Shown one piece after another: positions 6,134 to 8,791 of a DNA stretch of 8,791 nt (the stretch's first letter is position 1; each line of letters begins with the position of its first letter). The position numbers and the translations under genes were made by a program. Origin of the DNA: Methanomicrobium sp. (GTDB taxonomy: Archaea; Halobacteriota; Methanomicrobia; Methanomicrobiales; Methanomicrobiaceae); assembly GCA_017553245.1 (NCBI GenBank), contig JAFZMT010000146.1:1-8791 (forward strand). The letters are read 5' to 3'. The notes beneath the pieces are model-generated. The model ran no database searches, had not been told where the DNA came from, and saw nothing but the letters and a program-made list of their open reading frames with translations.

Positions 6134-7765
6134 TTACCGCACCTCCCGTATATAGACGGTTTCGCCTTCCTTTAAGGACGCAATCTTTTCGGTCTCGATT
6201 ACGCGCCCTATGATATTTGTCGCCTCGAAAGGCTCGGATGTCGGACCGAAGTCTTTGCTTGCGACACTGCGCACACCCACAAGTCCGGCGGATTTTCGGG
6301 AGTCGTTGGTCATTGCAAGCGCAAACGGCTCAACCTCGTCCTTGGGGGTGTTCTCGATATTGATGGTTATCTTCTGCGAGACCTTGGGATCGAAGAGGGT
6401 TACGTCCTCGAACTTGAATATCAGCGGCATTTTGCCGATATCATACCATTTGAGTCCCGTAACCTCGCGGAATATGCCGCAGGTTCTCGGCGCGTTCTCG
6501 TCGTCGAGTTTTATTCCTATGACATGCGAGAGTTCGACGGTCTTTAGGTCGACTTTGCCCTCGCTGAGCACTTCAATGGTGTTGGGCGGCATCTGATCGA
6601 TTACCACGCGCTTTGAGAGTTCGCCGGCATCGGCGGCAAGGTCGGTGTCGGCGGTGACCTTTATGCCGTGCGATTTCGCGATTTTTAAGGCGTCATCGAG
6701 CGCCATTCCGCGAAGGTCAATCTGCGGCGGGACGGTGGCGACCTTAAAGATACAGTCCTTTCCGGCAAGTTTGACGAGTTCAAGTCCGTGAGTAACGGTT
6801 CCGGTCACCGTGTGGTTGGAACTGCCCGGGATATCCTTTGTATAGATGTAAAGACTGCCGGACTGCTTTCCCTTTGTCCTTACCGTGACCGTTCCCGATA
6901 GTCTTGCTCCGCGGACTTCCTGCGGGACGATGCCGCCCTTCATGCTCTGATCGGTAATGAAGCCCGAGGCACTGAGACTCACGTGGAACTCGTTTTTCTT
7001 GAGCGCAATCAGCATATGCTCAACGCTCTCGGAGGCTTCTATCGAGATATCCGATTTTGATTCCGCGTTATAGCCGCGGGCACTGATGCCGACGTATGTG
7101 ATTATGCTCATGCCGTCCTCAAGCGGTGTCGACCTGTCGGCGGTCACAAAAGAGTTGCTCGTATCGGTCTTGCTTACTATGCGCTCGGCGCCCGTGATGA
7201 AGTCTCCGGCATTCCACTTGGTTATTGTCTTTCTGCCCGAAACAACGACGCCGATGACGCCGCCGCTCTCATCCGCACCGTGATCGGCGTTGTGCTTTAT
7301 CTTTGAGAATATCAGATACGAACTGTCGGGGTCGTAACCGCCGCAGCCCAATATGACCTCGTTTGCCTGATAGGAGCGTGTCTTTTTCTCGGGCACTATT
7401 CCCGATTTGAAGTCGCCGAAAGCCGTGGTCTGTCTGTCCGACCATTTGACCTTAAGCCGCGCTCGGGCTGCTTGGGCTACGTTGCCGTCCGCGCCCGCAC
7501 TGCCTGCACCCGAACTGCCCGCACCGGCACCTCCGATAACGCCGAAGAAGCCTGCCGCGAAGAGTTCGGAGCCGCGCGGGGTAAGTTCCATAACCATCTC
7601 GCCTGCCGATGTGAACAACCGGATATTCTGCGTAGATGACTCTTCCGAGTGCGTCTCACGGATTATCGCCGCGGAATACCTCGCAGACAGGTCGGGGATG
7701 AGATCGCCCAAAACGGCATTATCGTTGACTTCTGTGATCTGCCCGTCAAGGCGGACTGTTTTCAA
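6134..7765 (-). CDS. mmp3: Methanogenesis marker protein 3 (UPF0288 family)
   Basis: This is a 543-residue protein of the Mmp3/UPF0288 family. The C-terminal segment DFGPTSEPFEATNIIGRVIE (505-524) is typical, and this part is often annotated as cyclophilin-like. Mmp3 is found in methanogens and is reported with MCR and its activation factors. Residues 1-75 form an N-terminal ubiquitin-like or beta-rich region. Residues 76-100 are a Gly/Ala/Ser insert. The middle (about 105-340) is beta-rich with C141 and C338. Residues 345-410 resemble a PASTA-like repeat (GMALDDALKIAKSHGIKV, VIDQMPP, VLSEGKVDL). Translation starts at TTG (7765-7763): an in-frame TGA lies four codons upstream and GAGGTGAT (7779-7772) lies 6 nt ahead. 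The stop directly abuts mmp6. No signal peptide or membrane segment is seen, so it acts in the cytoplasm. Confidence 0.92.
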   Translation of the reverse strand: MKTVRLDGQITEVNDNAVLGDLIPDLSARYSAAIIRETHSEESSTQNIRLFTSAGEMVMELTPRGSELFAAGFFGVIGGAGAGSSGAGSAGADGNVAQAARARLKVKWSDRQTTAFGDFKSGIVPEKKTRSYQANEVILGCGGYDPDSSYLIFSKIKHNADHGADESGGVIGVVVSGRKTITKWNAGDFITGAERIVSKTDTSNSFVTADRSTPLEDGMSIITYVGISARGYNAESKSDISIEASESVEHMLIALKKNEFHVSLSASGFITDQSMKGGIVPQEVRGARLSGTVTVRTKGKQSGSLYIYTKDIPGSSNHTVTGTVTHGLELVKLAGKDCIFKVATVPPQIDLRGMALDDALKIAKSHGIKVTADTDLAADAGELSKRVVIDQMPPNTIEVLSEGKVDLKTVELSHVIGIKLDDENAPRTCGIFREVTGLKWYDIGKMPLIFKFEDVTLFDPKVSQKITINIENTPKDEVEPFALAMTNDSRKSAGLVGVRSVASKDFGPTSEPFEATNIIGRVIETEKIASLKEGETVYIREVR

Positions 7766-7771
7766 TTGTGA

Positions 7772-7779
7772 ATCACCTC
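7772..7779 (-). promoter_or_regulatory. Strong SD that fixes the TTG start of mmp3
   Basis: GAGGTGAT is an eight-base match to the usual archaeal anti-SD and lies 6 nt before TTG at 7765. A stop codon in the same frame immediately upstream excludes any longer form, and no ATG lies close behind. The strong SD probably compensates for the weak initiator codon. Confidence 0.8.
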
Positions 7780-7826
7780 ATAATTGCCTAAAATATTTTA
7801 AAATAGGATTAGGATAGTAATAAGAT
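7780..7826 (-). other. AT-rich spacer between atwA and mmp3
   Basis: This is part of the only sizeable gap in the operon (7766-7826, 61 nt). It contains the 12-bp palindrome TAAAATATTTTA (7789-7800) with T-tracts on the transcribed strand. It could be a TATA-like box, a partial terminator that tapers expression after atwA, or an RNA-processing site. As a TATA box it would place the transcription start inside the mmp3 SD, so an independent promoter here is doubtful. Confidence 0.35.
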
Positions 7827-8791
7827 TTATTTCTCGGTTCCCATTCTCTCGATCTCTTCCTGAGTGAGATACTCGAGAACCTCGGCGGTCGGTCCGATTT
7901 TTACAATTTTGCCGGCGCGCATCAGAGCGATTCTGTCGCAGATTTCGCGAACAAAGTCCATATCATGAGAGACGACGATGAACGTCTCGTCCATGTCCTC
8001 GCGTGAGTGAAGGATGGAGTGCTTCACATCTATCTTGGTGATGGGATCCATCGTTCCCGTAGGCTCATCCAGAAGAATAATTCTCGGTTCGCGGATAAGA
8101 ACCTGTGCGAGCGCAACGCGGTGCTTCTCTCCCTCGCTGAGCTGGTCGGGATAGCGGTTTAAGATGGCGCGGCTCTTCTCTTCCGTAAATCCGGCCATCT
8201 TTAAGGTGATGATTGCCTTTCGCATCGCAAGTTCCTTAGGGAACTCAAGACCTATGGAGTCGGTCAGGTTATCCAGAACGTTTCTGTGCGGATAGAGGTC
8301 GTATTCCTGATGCAGAAGTCCGATGTATTTCTTTGCGCGTCCGCGTCTGTCCGCTCCTGCCTTTGTCATGTCAACCCAGTCGTCGCCTATGCGCACTTCC
8401 ATCTCGCCCGAGGTCGGTTCGAGGTAGCCCGACATTATCTTCGAGAGCGTGGTCTTTCCGGCGCCGCTCGTGCCTATGATTCCGAAGATCTCCTTTTCCT
8501 TTACGTCATAGGAGACGCCGTCGACGGCACGGATCATGCCGCGGTCGACCGTGATATAGCGCTTTACGACGTCTTTTGCCGTGAGGATGGGCTCTCCGAG
8601 TTCGCCGGCATCGAAGGTCTCGGAATCGTCGACACCTTTCATGAACTGTGCGATAATATCGGCAGGCTTGCCGATTTCTTTTATTGCGCCGTCTTCGAGG
8701 AGTATGGCGCGGTTACAGATATCTTCGATGATCTGCGAGAAGTGAGAGGATACGATCATCGCCATGTCGTTATCTATGGATGCCTGATGCA
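7827..8791 (-). CDS. atwA: MCR activation component A2, double ABC ATPase (5' end outside window)
   Basis: The frame stays open to the window edge, giving 321 codons that are the C-terminal part of component A2 (full members have over 500 residues). Counting from the Met at 8765, the end of the first ABC domain is visible with its H-loop (IVSSHFSQIIEDICNRA, H8). The second domain is complete: Walker A GTSGAGKTT (98-106), Q-loop HQEYD (Q153), signature LSEGEKHR (209-216), Walker B IILLDEP (229-235) and H-loop VSHDMD (H267). No membrane segment occurs. A2 is a soluble ATP-binding protein that supports ATP-dependent reductive activation of MCR. Adjacency to mmp3 and the other marker genes supports A2 over a generic transporter ATPase. 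The LSEGE signature differs from the common LSGGQ. The operon promoter must lie upstream, outside the window. Confidence 0.92.
   Translation of the reverse strand, partial: HQASIDNDMAMIVSSHFSQIIEDICNRAILLEDGAIKEIGKPADIIAQFMKGVDDSETFDAGELGEPILTAKDVVKRYITVDRGMIRAVDGVSYDVKEKEIFGIIGTSGAGKTTLSKIMSGYLEPTSGEMEVRIGDDWVDMTKAGADRRGRAKKYIGLLHQEYDLYPHRNVLDNLTDSIGLEFPKELAMRKAIITLKMAGFTEEKSRAILNRYPDQLSEGEKHRVALAQVLIREPRIILLDEPTGTMDPITKIDVKHSILHSREDMDETFIVVSHDMDFVREICDRIALMRAGKIVKIGPTAEVLEYLTQEEIERMGTEK

Noticed and set aside
7827..8791. ABC ATPase considered as a transporter component
   Set aside because: It carries two ABC domains, no membrane partner lies next to it, and it directly precedes mmp3 in a marker-gene operon, which fits component A2.

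Overview
The window comes from a methanogenic archaeon. The evidence is a seven-gene block of methanogenesis-marker (Mmp) genes headed by atwA, which encodes component A2 of the methyl-coenzyme M reductase (MCR) activation system. These families are known essentially only from methanogens and their MCR-bearing relatives. Shine-Dalgarno (SD) motifs, archaeal TATA-like boxes and oligo-T terminators fit. The block composition and moderate GC would suit a Methanomicrobiales-like euryarchaeon, but I cannot place it to genus. Every gene I accept is on the minus strand, so transcription runs from high to low coordinates.

Positions 8791 to 2365 hold the operon atwA (5' end outside the window) > mmp3 > mmp6 > mmp5 > mmp15 > mmp17 > mmp7. 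After a 61-nt gap between atwA and mmp3, each junction is a 4-nt ATGA overlap or a gap of 0 to 2 nt, and each start has an SD inside the preceding gene. That packing implies translational coupling and stoichiometric production. AtwA is a double ABC ATPase. Mmp15 is an ASKHA-type ATPase with the cysteine pattern of 2-hydroxyacyl-CoA dehydratase activators. Mmp3, Mmp5, Mmp6, Mmp7 and Mmp17 are marker proteins, several with candidate metal-ligand cysteines. Together they fit the ATP-dependent reductive activation of the Ni-F430 cofactor of MCR. The operon ends in a run of T-tracts built from direct repeats (2280-2353).

Positions 2228 to 1711 hold a separate unit: a CxxC-containing carboxymuconolactone decarboxylase/AhpD-like protein with its own TATA-like box and terminator. 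Positions 1700 to 1440 are a 309-nt non-coding stretch with several short perfect palindromes and the promoter of the next gene.

Positions 1568 to 1 hold two tandem paralogues of a DUF4013-type membrane protein. The duplication of about 0.89 kb includes the promoter and about 140 bp of upstream DNA. The leftmost copy runs off the window.

I saw no tRNA, rRNA, CRISPR array, insertion sequence or prophage gene. The main block is a known system. The less ordinary points are a tandem repeat that duplicates a ribosome-binding site, a low-complexity insert and PASTA-like segment in Mmp3, the repeat-built terminator and the duplicated DUF4013 cassette.
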